Source: Salinirubellus salinus
Lineage (GTDB): Archaea; Halobacteriota; Halobacteria; Halobacteriales; Haloarculaceae
Direction: 5' to 3'
Length of the DNA: 64,000 nt
Assembly: GCF_025231485.1 (NCBI RefSeq)
Contig: NZ_CP104003.1
Location: forward strand, 3,983,960 to 4,047,959
Shown here in pieces: positions 1-7,859 of the stretch. Numbering within the stretch: the first letter of the stretch is position 1; every line of letters begins with the position of its first letter. A program made the position numbers and the translations under genes. The notes under the pieces are model-generated. The model saw nothing but the letters and a program-made list of their open reading frames with translations, did not search any database and had not been told where the DNA came from.

Positions 1-206
1 TCTACAACGACACGCTGGCGCCGTACCGTGACGGCGACGAACTGGACCTCGAGAGCAACGAGGCGCTCGTCGTCTACGAGTTCGCCGACCCGCGGGCCGC
101 GACCGGCTCGAACCGGCTGGTGATGCGCTACAGGTTCGGCCTGCCCGAGTCCGCACAGGCCGCGTCGGTCGTCGACGTGACCGTGACGGAGGTGAGCATC
201 GAGTGA
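1..206 (+). CDS. Pilin-like membrane protein, C-terminal fragment (5' end outside window)
   Basis: Only the last 67 codons are present, read from base 3 to the TGA at 204-206. The tail is acidic and beta-prone (it begins YNDTLAPYRDGDELDLE and ends VTVTEVSIE), which fits an extracytoplasmic domain and not a membrane segment. The stop overlaps the GTG start of the next gene (GTGA at 203-206), so it belongs to the same translationally coupled operon of pilin-like proteins. I infer that it is one of the haloarchaeal DUF728x-type pilin-like proteins from position alone; the diagnostic N-terminus is missing. Confidence 0.6.
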   Translation, partial: YNDTLAPYRDGDELDLESNEALVVYEFADPRAATGSNRLVMRYRFGLPESAQAASVVDVTVTEVSIE

Positions 207-706
207 GCCCCGACGAGCGCTCGGGCCGCGCCGCGTGGGGCCGGACGGACGCCGCCGAGGACGGCGGTCGCTCGCGCGCGCAGACGACGCAGGACTTCGC
301 GTTCGGCATCAGCATCTTCGTCCTCGCGGCCGTGTTCGTCGTCACCTTCGTCCCCGACGTGACCACGCCGTTCGCGACGGGCATCACCGAGGTCGAACAG
401 GAGCGTTCGCAGACCGCCTCGCGCCTGCTCGTGGGGAACGTCTCGGACGACGGGACGCCCGAACTGAACACCTCGCGGACCGACGCGTTCTTCGACCGCT
501 CGTGGGCCGACGGTGAGCTGGAGCGGGCGCTCGGGCTCCCACGGACCGCCAGCGTGAACGTCACGATGCGGACCGCCGACCCGCCGGGTGACATCGTGAT
601 GGACCACGCCATCGGCGACGCCTACCGCCAGCAGGCGGGGGCGACCTCGGTCCGCATCGTCTCGTACGACGACACCGTCTACCGACTGGAGGTGCGTGTC
701 TGGTGA
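203..706 (+). CDS. Type IV pilin-like membrane protein (resembles haloarchaeal DUF7287)
   Basis: This 167-residue protein has one hydrophobic segment at about residues 34-52 (FAFGISIFVLAAVFVVTF), preceded by a short charged N-terminus and the motif RAQTTQDF, as in pilin-like proteins processed or anchored near the N-terminus. The rest is a soluble extracytoplasmic domain ending in RLEVRVW, a tail shared with the next protein (VEVRVVVW). The GTG start overlaps the previous stop by four bases and its stop overlaps the next start, so translation is probably coupled. The DUF assignment is from memory of the family pattern. The likely role is a minor subunit of a pilus or secretion pseudopilus, which is inference. 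Confidence 0.75.
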   Translation: MSPDERSGRAAWGRTDAAEDGGRSRAQTTQDFAFGISIFVLAAVFVVTFVPDVTTPFATGITEVEQERSQTASRLLVGNVSDDGTPELNTSRTDAFFDRSWADGELERALGLPRTASVNVTMRTADPPGDIVMDHAIGDAYRQQAGATSVRIVSYDDTVYRLEVRVW

Positions 707-1341
707 TGCGTGATGGCGACGGTGAGCGCGGACAGGCGTTCACCATCGAGGGCATCACCGCGGCGGTGGTGTTGCTGACGGCGGTGCTACTGGCGGTGCA
801 GGCGGTCGTGGTGACGCCGACGACCCGCGGGACCGTCGACGAGGACGTACGGACCGAACTGCGCCAGCAGACCGAGGACGTGCTCTGGCTCTCCAGCGCG
901 GGAGCCGACCCCGGGGAGGACCTCTCGACGCTGGTCCGCTACTGGGAGCCGAACGGACAGACGTTCGCCGGCGCGACCAACCCGACGGTGGGCTACGGCC
1001 GGGACGCCCCACCCACCCGGTTCGGGACGCTGCTGAACCAGACGTTCACGCAGCGGGGCTACCTCTACAACGTCGAGTTGCGGTACCGGACCCGCACGGC
1101 CGGCGAGTCGAAGCCGCTGACCCTCGTCTCTCGTGGGGTCCCCGACGAGAACGCCGTCGTCGCCTCGTGGACCGTGACGCTGTACGACGACGACACGCTG
1201 ACCGGGCCGGGTGCGGGCGGCGCCGAACTCTCGGAGTACGACACCGACCCCGCCGACGGCGACGACGGCTACTACCCCGTCCCGGACGCCGTCGACGGGC
1301 CGGTGTACAACGTCGTCGAGGTACGGGTGGTGGTGTGGTGA
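706..1341 (+). CDS. Type IV pilin-like membrane protein (resembles haloarchaeal DUF7288)
   Basis: The protein of 211 residues opens with GQAFTIEGITAAVVLL, followed by a hydrophobic stretch and the motif VVVTPTTRGTVDE, an arrangement I associate with the haloarchaeal DUF7288 pilin-like family. The remaining 170 residues are hydrophilic and presumably outside the cell. The start is ATG at 706, overlapping the previous TGA (TGATG); a GTG three bases earlier is an alternative. The stop overlaps the following GTG. Its function is probably structural within the same pilus-like assembly as its neighbours; no catalytic motif is visible. Confidence 0.75.
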   Translation: MRDGDGERGQAFTIEGITAAVVLLTAVLLAVQAVVVTPTTRGTVDEDVRTELRQQTEDVLWLSSAGADPGEDLSTLVRYWEPNGQTFAGATNPTVGYGRDAPPTRFGTLLNQTFTQRGYLYNVELRYRTRTAGESKPLTLVSRGVPDENAVVASWTVTLYDDDTLTGPGAGGAELSEYDTDPADGDDGYYPVPDAVDGPVYNVVEVRVVVW

Positions 1342-2357
1342 GCCGCCGTGCGGGGCGGTGCGACTGGCCGCCCCGCCGCCGCGAGGCGCGCGGGCAGGTG
1401 CTGCTCGTCGGGGCAATCGTCCTCGCGTTCATCGTCCTCGCACTGGTCCCGGTGTTCAACGGCGTGTTCGCGCCGGACAGCGCCGGCAGCAACGAGCCAC
1501 CGGAGGTCGGCGAGGGTCCGGCGACGCTCCGGGCCGAACAGCAGTCGGCGGCCCGCGAACTCGCAGTCCGCATCGGCCACGGCGACACGCACGCGAGCCC
1601 AGCCCCGGTGGTGGACGAACTGTCGTCGGCGCTGGCGAACTACACGCGCGTCTCGGCCGAGTCGGCCGCCGAACAGCGCGGCTGGTTCGTCGAGACGCGA
1701 CTGAACACGTCGTCGCCCGGCACCGTCAACGGAACGCGCGTCGTCCAGCGCGAGCAGGCTCGACTGGTCCTGCCGAACGGCGACGCACGGACCTGGCAGA
1801 TGTTTCCCCCGGGCCAGCGGACGGAACTGGGCTGGTTCGTCCTCCGGCTCGACACCTCGAACCTGAGCGACGAGGACCCACTGGTGGTCGAGGTCGGTAA
1901 CGCGCCGACGGACGCGATGACGGTCGAGATCGAGAAACAGGAGAACTCGCGCGGCGTCGAACTCAGCGTCGGCGGCGCGTTCGAGACGACCGACGAGCCC
2001 GTCGTCTGCGACGCCACCAACGGCCAGGTCGTCCTCGACCTCTACCGGGGCCGGTCGGCCGACCGCGACTGCGCGTTCCCGGCGCTCCGCGGGGTCGAGG
2101 GGCCGGTCGACATCGAGGTCCAGAACCCACCCGGGACGCCGGACGAGCGGGCCGTCGGGGTGTACGACCTCGTCGTCCGTGATGGGAGCAAGATAACCGC
2201 CGACGTCGACTCCTGCACGGACGCGTCGGCGACCCCGACCGAGCCGTGTACGACGCCGGTGCTCTGGCAGCTGTCACTGGAGACGACGGTCGACGGCGGC
2301 CGGGCGACCTACACCACCGCGCAGAACGTCAGCGTCTACGGGGGTGGCGAGCGATGA
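1338..2357 (+). CDS. Pilin-like membrane protein (DUF7261-type), 339 aa
   Basis: I start this gene at GTG 1338, which overlaps the previous TGA as elsewhere in the operon, although the frame is open further upstream. The N-terminus is basic (RRREARGQVLL) and followed by one hydrophobic helix (VGAIVLAFIVLALVPVFNGVF, residues about 23-43). The large remaining domain has several Asn-x-Ser/Thr sites (NYT, NTS, NGT, NLS, NVS), typical of exported haloarchaeal glycoproteins. Cysteines occur in two pairs in the last third and could form disulphides. The R-G-Q-V pattern before the helix matches haloarchaeal DUF7261 proteins as I recall them. Confidence 0.75.
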   Translation: MSRRAGRCDWPPRRREARGQVLLVGAIVLAFIVLALVPVFNGVFAPDSAGSNEPPEVGEGPATLRAEQQSAARELAVRIGHGDTHASPAPVVDELSSALANYTRVSAESAAEQRGWFVETRLNTSSPGTVNGTRVVQREQARLVLPNGDARTWQMFPPGQRTELGWFVLRLDTSNLSDEDPLVVEVGNAPTDAMTVEIEKQENSRGVELSVGGAFETTDEPVVCDATNGQVVLDLYRGRSADRDCAFPALRGVEGPVDIEVQNPPGTPDERAVGVYDLVVRDGSKITADVDSCTDASATPTEPCTTPVLWQLSLETTVDGGRATYTTAQNVSVYGGGER

Positions 2358-4834
2358 CCGACGGCTGGGGCCGACGGCTGAGCGTCGACGAGCGGGCGGT
2401 CTCCTCGACCGTGACGCACGTGCTCGCCATCGCCATCGGCGCCATCCTCGTCGGCGCGCTCATCACGGGGATGAGCGGGTTCCTCGAGGACGAGCGCGAG
2501 CAGGCGACCCGTGTCGAACTCGAGTCGCTGGGCGCGCGTCTCGCCGACGACGTGGCGGCCGCCTCGCAACTCGCCCGCGGCGGCGGCAACGCCAGCCTGC
2601 GGGTCGACCTGCCCGAGCGGGTCGTGGACACCCGCTACACCGTTTCGCTCGCGACCGGTCCGGCCTGCGTGACGGGGACGACCGACAGCGACAGCTGTCT
2701 CGTCCTCGAGGCTGACTCGCCCGAGGTGACGGTCGTCCAGCCGCTGGCGAACCGCTCCGCGGTCCGGTTCGTCGAGGACGGGAGCGGCGACCTGCTGTTA
2801 CGTGTCGACGGCGCGGGGACGAGCGAGGTGGGGGCGCTCCCGGAGCTCTCGGTCGCCCCCACGGTCGGCGTCGGCGACGTCCCCGGCATCTCGAGCGGGC
2901 CGGGGACCGTGGTGAACACCGACCCGGTCGCCGGGTTCGTCTTCCGGCCGGGGAACCCGACCGCCGGCGAGGAGATACGGTTCGTCAACGACACTTCGGA
3001 CCTCGACGGCATCGTCGAGTCCTACGAGTGGCGCTTCGAACTCCCGAGCGGAGGGAACCGGACGGTGACGGGTCCGACGGCGAACGTGACCTACGACACG
3101 CCGGGCGTCTACCGCGTGACGCTGGAGGTGACCGACGACGAGGGTGAGACCGACAGCATCAGCCGGCGGGTGCCGGTGTCGGGACTTGTGTTCACCGACG
3201 CGGGGACGTTCGACGGCGACGGCAACGGCGACGACGCCGGCGTCTGGGTCTCCCTGAACAACACGTGGGACGACACCGTCGAGGTGACGACGCTCGGGTT
3301 CGACCCCTCGGACCCGAGCATCGACGGCATCGAGGAGGACGGACAGCCGGAGTACGAGATCACGTTCGAGACCGGCGGTGACGTCCCGACGAGCGTCGAC
3401 GGGGCCGCCGTGGACGCGGTGGGCGGGAGCGACGGCTACGTCGACTTCAGTGGCGGGACGACCGTCCCGCCGGACGGCCTCATCGTCGACGTGGACGCCG
3501 ACGGGGGCGCCGGGTCGGGACCGAACCCCGAGGTCGCGGCCGGCGAGAACGTGACGGTCTACCTCACCGAACTCCGCGACGGCGGCGACGACGTCGACGG
3601 GGCGGACGTCCCGACGGCGGTGGCGGTCCGGTACCGCGTGAACGGCTCCGTGTTCGTCTCGAAGTTCGGGCTCTTCTCGCTCGACGACGCCGACGCGGTC
3701 ACGTGGGAGGGCACCGACGACTGGGACGCGGCGACGAGCGCGACGAACGTCTCGCACCCGGACGGCGTGGTGAGCCTCGACGCGCCGGCCGGCGGTGGGG
3801 GTGTCCCGACCACCGGTCTGCAGGTGTGGCTCCCCCTGAACGAGACTGGGCCGAGCGACTGCAGCGCGGGGGCCCGCACCGCCTGCGACTACGCCGGCGG
3901 GACGAACTACCAGTTCGACTACCAGGGGGCGGGGAACCCGACCTTCGGCGTCCCCGGCGTCGACGGCGGCATGGCCTACGGCTTCGACGGTTCGGTCTGG
4001 CTCGAGGACCCGAACGTCGAGGACACGTACCTCGGGAACGCGGACGAACTGACCGTCTCGATGTGGGTGCAGGCGGACGCCACCGGGACCGACCGCGGCC
4101 TGCTCGACACCATCGACGACGGCCCCGTGGGCAACGACGACGAACTCGGGCTCCGGTACGACTCCAGTGGCGCCTCGCACGGCGGGTCGAACTCGTTCAA
4201 GGCGAGCGTCGACCTCGCGGGCGACGGCGGGACGGAGTACAGCTACGAGTACGAGTCGGACGTCCAGTCGACGAACTGGCAGCACGTCGTGTTGCGGTGG
4301 GCGGCCGGTGAGCGCGTCGCGGTGTACGTCGACGGCGAGCGACTGGACTACGCCGGTCCGGACGCCGCTACCCCGCCGGGCACGGAGTGGGACGACGACG
4401 GCCGGGACGTCTTCTTCGGCATCGGCCGCTCGCAGAAGGACGACCTCGACGAACTCTGGGAGGGGCGCATCGACGAGGTTCGCATCTACGACCGTGCGCT
4501 CGGCGACGCCGAGGTCGAGGCGCTGGCGAACGACGGCGGCTACCGGTCGGGGTCGCTGGAGACCGACTGGAAGACCACCGACGAGGACCTCGACCTCGCG
4601 GACCTGCGGCTCGGGTACGACGCCACGCGCGGTGGCGGGACGATACAGGTGACGGTCGAGGCCCGGCAGGACGACGGGACGGTCGTCACGGCGGATCCGG
4701 TGGTCCTCGGCGGCGACAACGGCGTCCGCGAGGTCGAGGGCCTGACCGGGAGCGCCGACGAGTTCCGGCTCCGTATCGAGTTCAGCGGGGTCTCGAACGC
4801 CCCCTCGGCCGACTCGTTCACGCTTGGTGACTGA
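2354..4834 (+). CDS. Large pilin-like surface protein with PKD and LamG domains, 826 aa
   Basis: The ATG at 2354 overlaps the previous stop (ATGA). Residues 1-45 look like an archaeal pilin leader: DERAVSSTVTHVLAIAIGAI followed by a hydrophobic helix. This N-terminus resembles the DUF7266 family. A PKD domain lies at about residues 192-274 (DPVAGFVFRPGNP, then YEWRF, then GVYRVTLEVTDDEGETD). A concanavalin-like LamG domain occupies about 489-726 (GLQVWLPLNETG, ELTVSMWVQAD, EGRIDEVRIYDRALGDAEV). The protein is very acidic with many N-glycosylation sequons. PKD and LamG domains usually bind carbohydrate or other surface ligands, so I infer an adhesin-like tip subunit of the structure encoded by this operon. 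It is much longer than its neighbours. Confidence 0.85.
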   Translation: MTDGWGRRLSVDERAVSSTVTHVLAIAIGAILVGALITGMSGFLEDEREQATRVELESLGARLADDVAAASQLARGGGNASLRVDLPERVVDTRYTVSLATGPACVTGTTDSDSCLVLEADSPEVTVVQPLANRSAVRFVEDGSGDLLLRVDGAGTSEVGALPELSVAPTVGVGDVPGISSGPGTVVNTDPVAGFVFRPGNPTAGEEIRFVNDTSDLDGIVESYEWRFELPSGGNRTVTGPTANVTYDTPGVYRVTLEVTDDEGETDSISRRVPVSGLVFTDAGTFDGDGNGDDAGVWVSLNNTWDDTVEVTTLGFDPSDPSIDGIEEDGQPEYEITFETGGDVPTSVDGAAVDAVGGSDGYVDFSGGTTVPPDGLIVDVDADGGAGSGPNPEVAAGENVTVYLTELRDGGDDVDGADVPTAVAVRYRVNGSVFVSKFGLFSLDDADAVTWEGTDDWDAATSATNVSHPDGVVSLDAPAGGGGVPTTGLQVWLPLNETGPSDCSAGARTACDYAGGTNYQFDYQGAGNPTFGVPGVDGGMAYGFDGSVWLEDPNVEDTYLGNADELTVSMWVQADATGTDRGLLDTIDDGPVGNDDELGLRYDSSGASHGGSNSFKASVDLAGDGGTEYSYEYESDVQSTNWQHVVLRWAAGERVAVYVDGERLDYAGPDAATPPGTEWDDDGRDVFFGIGRSQKDDLDELWEGRIDEVRIYDRALGDAEVEALANDGGYRSGSLETDWKTTDEDLDLADLRLGYDATRGGGTIQVTVEARQDDGTVVTADPVVLGGDNGVREVEGLTGSADEFRLRIEFSGVSNAPSADSFTLGD

Positions 4835-4835
4835 G

Positions 4836-5651
4836 ATGCGAGGGAACGACCACACCACGGCGGGCTCGACTGCGGCGCCGAGCGACCGGTCTGGAGGACT
4901 CGTCCCGACCGGCCGGTCGGACCGCGGGGTCAGCGAGGTGCTCGGGTTCGCGCTGACGCTGGCCATCGTCGTCGGGTCGGTCGCGCTCGTGTTCGGCGTC
5001 GGCCTCGGGGCGCTCGAGGACGTCAACCAGTCCCAGCAGGACGAGAACGCCGAGGGGGCGTTCGTCCACCTCGCCAACCGGTTCGCGGAACTCGGTGCCG
5101 ACGCCGCGCCGTACCGGGCCGGCGAGTTCTCCGTCGCTCCCGGCCGCGTCGGCGTCCGGGACGTGGGGACCCTCGAGGTCGAGGTGGCGACGAACGCTTC
5201 GACGCACGCGGAGACGTTCACCCTCCGGTCGCTCGCGTACACACGCGAGGACACTCGCATCGCGTTCGAGGGCGGCGGGCTGTTCCGCAGCGACCGCGGC
5301 GGTGTCGTGACCCGCAGTGCGCCCCCGCTCGACTGCACCGCCGAGCGGGCGCTGCTCACCGTGACGACGCTGAACGCGACGGACGCGACGAGTCGCTCGG
5401 CCGACGTGGTCACCATCTCCGGCCGACACGACCAGACGACGCTCTGGTACCCGTTCGACCGGGTGGGGAACGCGAACGCCAGCGCGGCCACGTCGGTGAC
5501 TGTCGACATCTCCTCGCCGAACGAGGTCGCGTGGCGACGCACGCTCGACGAGGCCGACGGCTGGACCGACCCGGACGGCGACGGCGCCTACACCTGCACC
5601 ACGGGTCGGGTGTACGTCCGACACGTCCGTATCGACGTGACGCTGGTCTGA
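4836..5651 (+). CDS. Type IV pilin-like protein (DUF7289-type)
   Basis: The sequence contains the pilin-like leader DRGVSEVLGFALTLAIVVGS, close to the usual haloarchaeal pattern RAVSPVIGVILMVAITV, so processing by an archaeal prepilin peptidase (PibD/PilD type) is plausible. After the helix comes a conserved-looking stretch NAEGAFVHLANRFAELGA and a beta-rich extracytoplasmic domain with two cysteines (LDCT, YTCT). I chose ATG 4836, one base after the previous TGA; GTG 4827 and TTG 4824 are possible in-frame alternatives. It is the last gene of the coupled operon. The DUF7289 label rests on remembered family features. Confidence 0.8.
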   Translation: MRGNDHTTAGSTAAPSDRSGGLVPTGRSDRGVSEVLGFALTLAIVVGSVALVFGVGLGALEDVNQSQQDENAEGAFVHLANRFAELGADAAPYRAGEFSVAPGRVGVRDVGTLEVEVATNASTHAETFTLRSLAYTREDTRIAFEGGGLFRSDRGGVVTRSAPPLDCTAERALLTVTTLNATDATSRSADVVTISGRHDQTTLWYPFDRVGNANASAATSVTVDISSPNEVAWRRTLDEADGWTDPDGDGAYTCTTGRVYVRHVRIDVTLV

Positions 5652-5701
5652 GTGGGTGGCCGAGCACACTACTTTTCCCCGGCGAGCGAGTCGCCCCGAC
5701 G

Positions 5702-5926
5702 ATGCCGGACGCCGCCCTCCGCCGCACCGTCCGCCGGTGTACCGCCCTCCTCCTGCTCCAGTTCGCCGTCGTCTCCGCACAGCTCTACGACGCGTTCGGC
5801 GGCGGCGGGAGCACCATCACCACCTACACCACGCTCCCGCTCGCCGTCGGGGCGGGCGGTTACCTCGTCGTGAGCCTCCTCCACGGACTGGCCAGCGGGG
5901 GCGAGCCGACGGAGGCGTCGGCCTGA
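5702..5926 (+). CDS. Small two-helix membrane protein, 74 aa
   Basis: An ATG at 5702 follows a TATA-like stretch (ACTACTTTT, about 5668-5676) by roughly 28 bases, as in a leaderless archaeal transcript. The protein has an arginine-rich start, a first hydrophobic helix at about residues 15-33 (LLLLQFAVVSAQLY), a Gly/Ser/Thr-rich turn, and a second helix at about 45-65 (LPLAVGAGGYLVVSLLHGL). Nothing identifies a function. It lies between the pilin-like operon and the convergent RiPP-like gene and probably has its own promoter. No family name was recognised. Confidence 0.6.
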   Translation: MPDAALRRTVRRCTALLLLQFAVVSAQLYDAFGGGGSTITTYTTLPLAVGAGGYLVVSLLHGLASGGEPTEASA

Positions 5927-5939
5927 GCGTGGCGCCCGC

Positions 5940-6245
5940 TCACTCGACGTGGACGCGGGTGACGTGCCCGCCACAGCCACACTGCTCGACGTACTCGTAG
6001 CTCGCCTCGGCCAGTCGCTCGTCCAGCGCCGCGTAGAGGTACGTCTCCGGGTGGCCGTGTGCGGCGTGCGTGACGAGGTTGACGTGGTAGCCCGCGGCGG
6101 TGTGCTCGACGGCCTCGACGGCGTCGGCCACGAGGCGGTCACGGTCGGCTGCGTACCGCGGCCGCTCGAGGTTGGCCGACCAGGAGTTCCGGTGCACGTG
6201 GTCGGTGATCGGTTCCGGCTCGGCGTGGTCGTGTGACTGGCTCAT
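5940..6245 (-). CDS. CGCGG-motif protein, candidate radical-SAM-modified RiPP precursor
   Basis: This 101-residue acidic, His-rich protein ends with VEQCGCGGHVTRVHVE. A C-terminal CGCGG core on a conserved leader-like body is what NCBI annotates in haloarchaea as the CGCGG family of putative rSAM-modified RiPP proteins; I recall the family but could not search it. The only cysteines are the two in this motif. The body (residues 25-80, with HVNLVTHAAHGHPETYLYAALDERL) would act as leader or recognition domain. No radical SAM gene lies in this window, so the partner enzyme, if any, is elsewhere. A metal-binding role for CGC plus the many histidines is an alternative. Confidence 0.65.
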   Translation of the reverse strand: MSQSHDHAEPEPITDHVHRNSWSANLERPRYAADRDRLVADAVEAVEHTAAGYHVNLVTHAAHGHPETYLYAALDERLAEASYEYVEQCGCGGHVTRVHVE

Positions 6246-6302
6246 ACCGGGCCTCCGTGGCGGTGACGGGTGTACCTCACCCCGAACTGGTTCGGGTGGT
6301 CG

Positions 6303-6743
6303 TCACCGGGGGCGCGGCGACTCCGCCTCGACGACCGCCGCGAGGTCGTGGAGTTCGTCGCTGTCCAGTTCGTCGGCCAGGTGAACCAGCACGTCGTCCA
6401 TCGTCACGATGCCGACGAGGGTGCCGTCGTCCAGCACCGGCACGCGACGGACGCCCGACTCGCGCATCAGGTCGGTCAGCTGTGGGACGCTCGTCTCCGG
6501 GGTGACCGTCACGACGGTCGCCGAGACGACCTCGTTCACCGTCGTCCCCTCCAGATTCCCGGCGAACGAACGGCCGTAGACCACGAGGTCGCGGTCCGTG
6601 ACGATGCCCGACGGTTCGTCGTCCGCGTTCAGCACGACGACGCTCCCCACGTGCTCGCGCTGGAGGAGGTCGGCGACCTCGAGCAGCGGGTCGTCCAGGT
6701 AGCACGTGACCACGTTCTCGCTACAGATCTCGGCGACACTCAT
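6303..6743 (-). CDS. Tandem CBS-domain protein
   Basis: The 146-residue protein consists of two CBS domains. The first (residues about 8-65) carries VGSVVVLNADDEPSGIVTDRD and the second (about 75-135) carries GVRRVPVLDDGTLVGIVTMDD. Paired CBS modules form Bateman domains that bind adenine nucleotides or related ligands and report energy state; with no attached effector domain the target is unknown. I start at ATG 6743 (MSVAEIC), where homology-like sequence begins; the frame is open upstream but is of low quality. Two further stand-alone CBS pairs are in this window (14321-14704 and 24697-25125). Confidence 0.85.
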   Translation of the reverse strand: MSVAEICSENVVTCYLDDPLLEVADLLQREHVGSVVVLNADDEPSGIVTDRDLVVYGRSFAGNLEGTTVNEVVSATVVTVTPETSVPQLTDLMRESGVRRVPVLDDGTLVGIVTMDDVLVHLADELDSDELHDLAAVVEAESPRPR

Positions 6744-6820
6744 AGCAGTCGTGTACGAAACCCACAACAATGAGTGTACGGGGAACCTGGCGGTTACCTC
6801 GGCGGGTGAGGTGGGGTCGC

Positions 6821-7096
6821 TCACCGCGGCGGGCGCTCGTCCGGGTCGGCCCACTCCGAGAGCCGGGCCTGTCGGCCCGGCCGGCGGACGTGGAACCGGT
6901 ACATCGTCCAGAGCGCGAACAGGGGGACGAACAGTCCGAGGCTCGTCTTCGCCAGACGGACGCCGAGCAACGGGAGCCCGAGCGCCTCGCCGACGAGCCC
7001 GAGCACGAAGTGGAACGCGGCGCCGGCCGTTCCGACGGCGAGGACGACGTCCACCTGGCCATCGGCGTCGAGGGCGTCGAAGTCGCCCCCCGTCAC
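6821..7096 (-). CDS. Small membrane protein, 91 aa
   Basis: The GTG start at 7096 overlaps the stop of the upstream zinc-ribbon gene by four bases, indicating translational coupling. Two hydrophobic segments are visible: DVVLAVGTAGAAFHFVLGLV (about residues 15-34) and LGLFVPLFALWTMYRFHV (about 54-72), followed by a basic then acidic tail. No catalytic signature is present. The coupling to a CxxC protein suggests that the two act together, but nothing in the sequence says at what. Confidence 0.6.
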   Translation of the reverse strand: MTGGDFDALDADGQVDVVLAVGTAGAAFHFVLGLVGEALGLPLLGVRLAKTSLGLFVPLFALWTMYRFHVRRPGRQARLSEWADPDERPPR

Positions 7097-7290
7097 GACC
7101 CGGTCGGTGCGCTCGCGTCCTCGTCCGCGCCGGCGTCCCCGCGGTGGCGGGCGTGGAGGCCGCGGTGCAACAGGGTTCGTTCGCAGTGACGACACGGTCC
7201 GCCGCCGGTGGCCTGCCGAGACGGGTCGAACGCGAGCCGAGGTGCTTCGCCCCCGCCCCAACAGGTGATGCAGTGTCTCGTACGTTCCAT
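7093..7290 (-). CDS. Small zinc-ribbon-like protein, 65 aa
   Basis: The protein has two CxxC knuckles, HCITCWGG near the N-terminus and PCRHCERT at about residues 31-38, spaced as in a short zinc ribbon, followed by a His/Arg-rich stretch and a disordered acidic tail. Such tiny zinc-finger proteins are abundant in haloarchaea and mostly uncharacterised. It is the first gene of a two-gene unit with the membrane protein at 6821-7096. The start at ATG 7290 is the first usable codon. Confidence 0.6.
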   Translation of the reverse strand: MERTRHCITCWGGGEAPRLAFDPSRQATGGGPCRHCERTLLHRGLHARHRGDAGADEDASAPTGS

Positions 7291-7487
7291 GATAGATCAC
7301 CCGACCGGGGACGCCCCCCGAGGGAGTCGGAGTCGGTGTGACGGGTGCAAAAACCTACCTAGGACGTCTCTATCCGGGTTCGGACGGTGGTGTCCGACCC
7401 AATACTCTCACGGCGAATCCGTACCTCGCTCCGGCCGGCCGGACCGACGACTCGGACGGACGGGAATCCGTCGCGCCCCGAGGGACA

Positions 7488-7496
7488 GGTTTATGT
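7488..7496 (+). promoter_or_regulatory. TATA-like box of the PadR-type gene
   Basis: The stretch GGTTTATGT lies about 27 bases before the ATG at 7521, the spacing expected for a leaderless haloarchaeal transcript. It supports choosing 7521 as the start and rejecting the longer in-frame extension. Confidence 0.5.
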
Positions 7497-7520
7497 ACGC
7501 GCTCGGAGCGGACTCCGGTG

Positions 7521-7859
7521 ATGCGTACGCCGGGAGTGACCTCGCCCAAGCCGCTGGCGGACTGCTCGTCGCTACAGCGAGACATCCTCGTCTCGACCTC
7601 CGAGATGGGGCCCTCCTCGGGGACGGCGCTCCTGCGGCGGCTCCGCGAGGAGTACGAGTACGACGCCGTCGACCTCTCGAAGTCCACCGTCTACGACAAC
7701 ATCCGACGACTCGAGGGGATGGGGTTGCTCGACCGCGAGGAGACCACCGGCAGGACGAACACCTACGTCGTCTCGGAGGAGGGACGCAGTCGGCTGCTGG
7801 CGTACCGGCGGTGGGTGGTCGACTCCATCCCGCCGATGGACCCGAGCGAGCGGTTCTGA
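7521..7859 (+). CDS. PadR-like winged-helix transcriptional regulator
   Basis: The 112-residue protein has the PadR-type winged helix: LQRDILVSTSEMGPSSGTAL (first helices), LSKSTVYDNIRRLEGMGLLD (recognition helix) and a wing with REETTGRTNTYVVSEEG. PadR-like factors in haloarchaea are usually small local repressors that respond to ligands or redox. The ATG at 7521 is supported by a TATA-like box at -27. Immediately after its stop is a 9-bp inverted repeat (7864-7872 and 7911-7919) and further on two copies of an 18-bp palindrome, either of which could be an operator for this protein. Confidence 0.8.
   Translation: MRTPGVTSPKPLADCSSLQRDILVSTSEMGPSSGTALLRRLREEYEYDAVDLSKSTVYDNIRRLEGMGLLDREETTGRTNTYVVSEEGRSRLLAYRRWVVDSIPPMDPSERF

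Noticed and set aside
2798..5542. 914-codon open frame on the minus strand
   Set aside because: It is antisense to the PKD-LamG protein and its neighbour, with low-complexity Arg/Val/Asp composition produced by high GC in the third codon position; the plus strand has recognisable domains.
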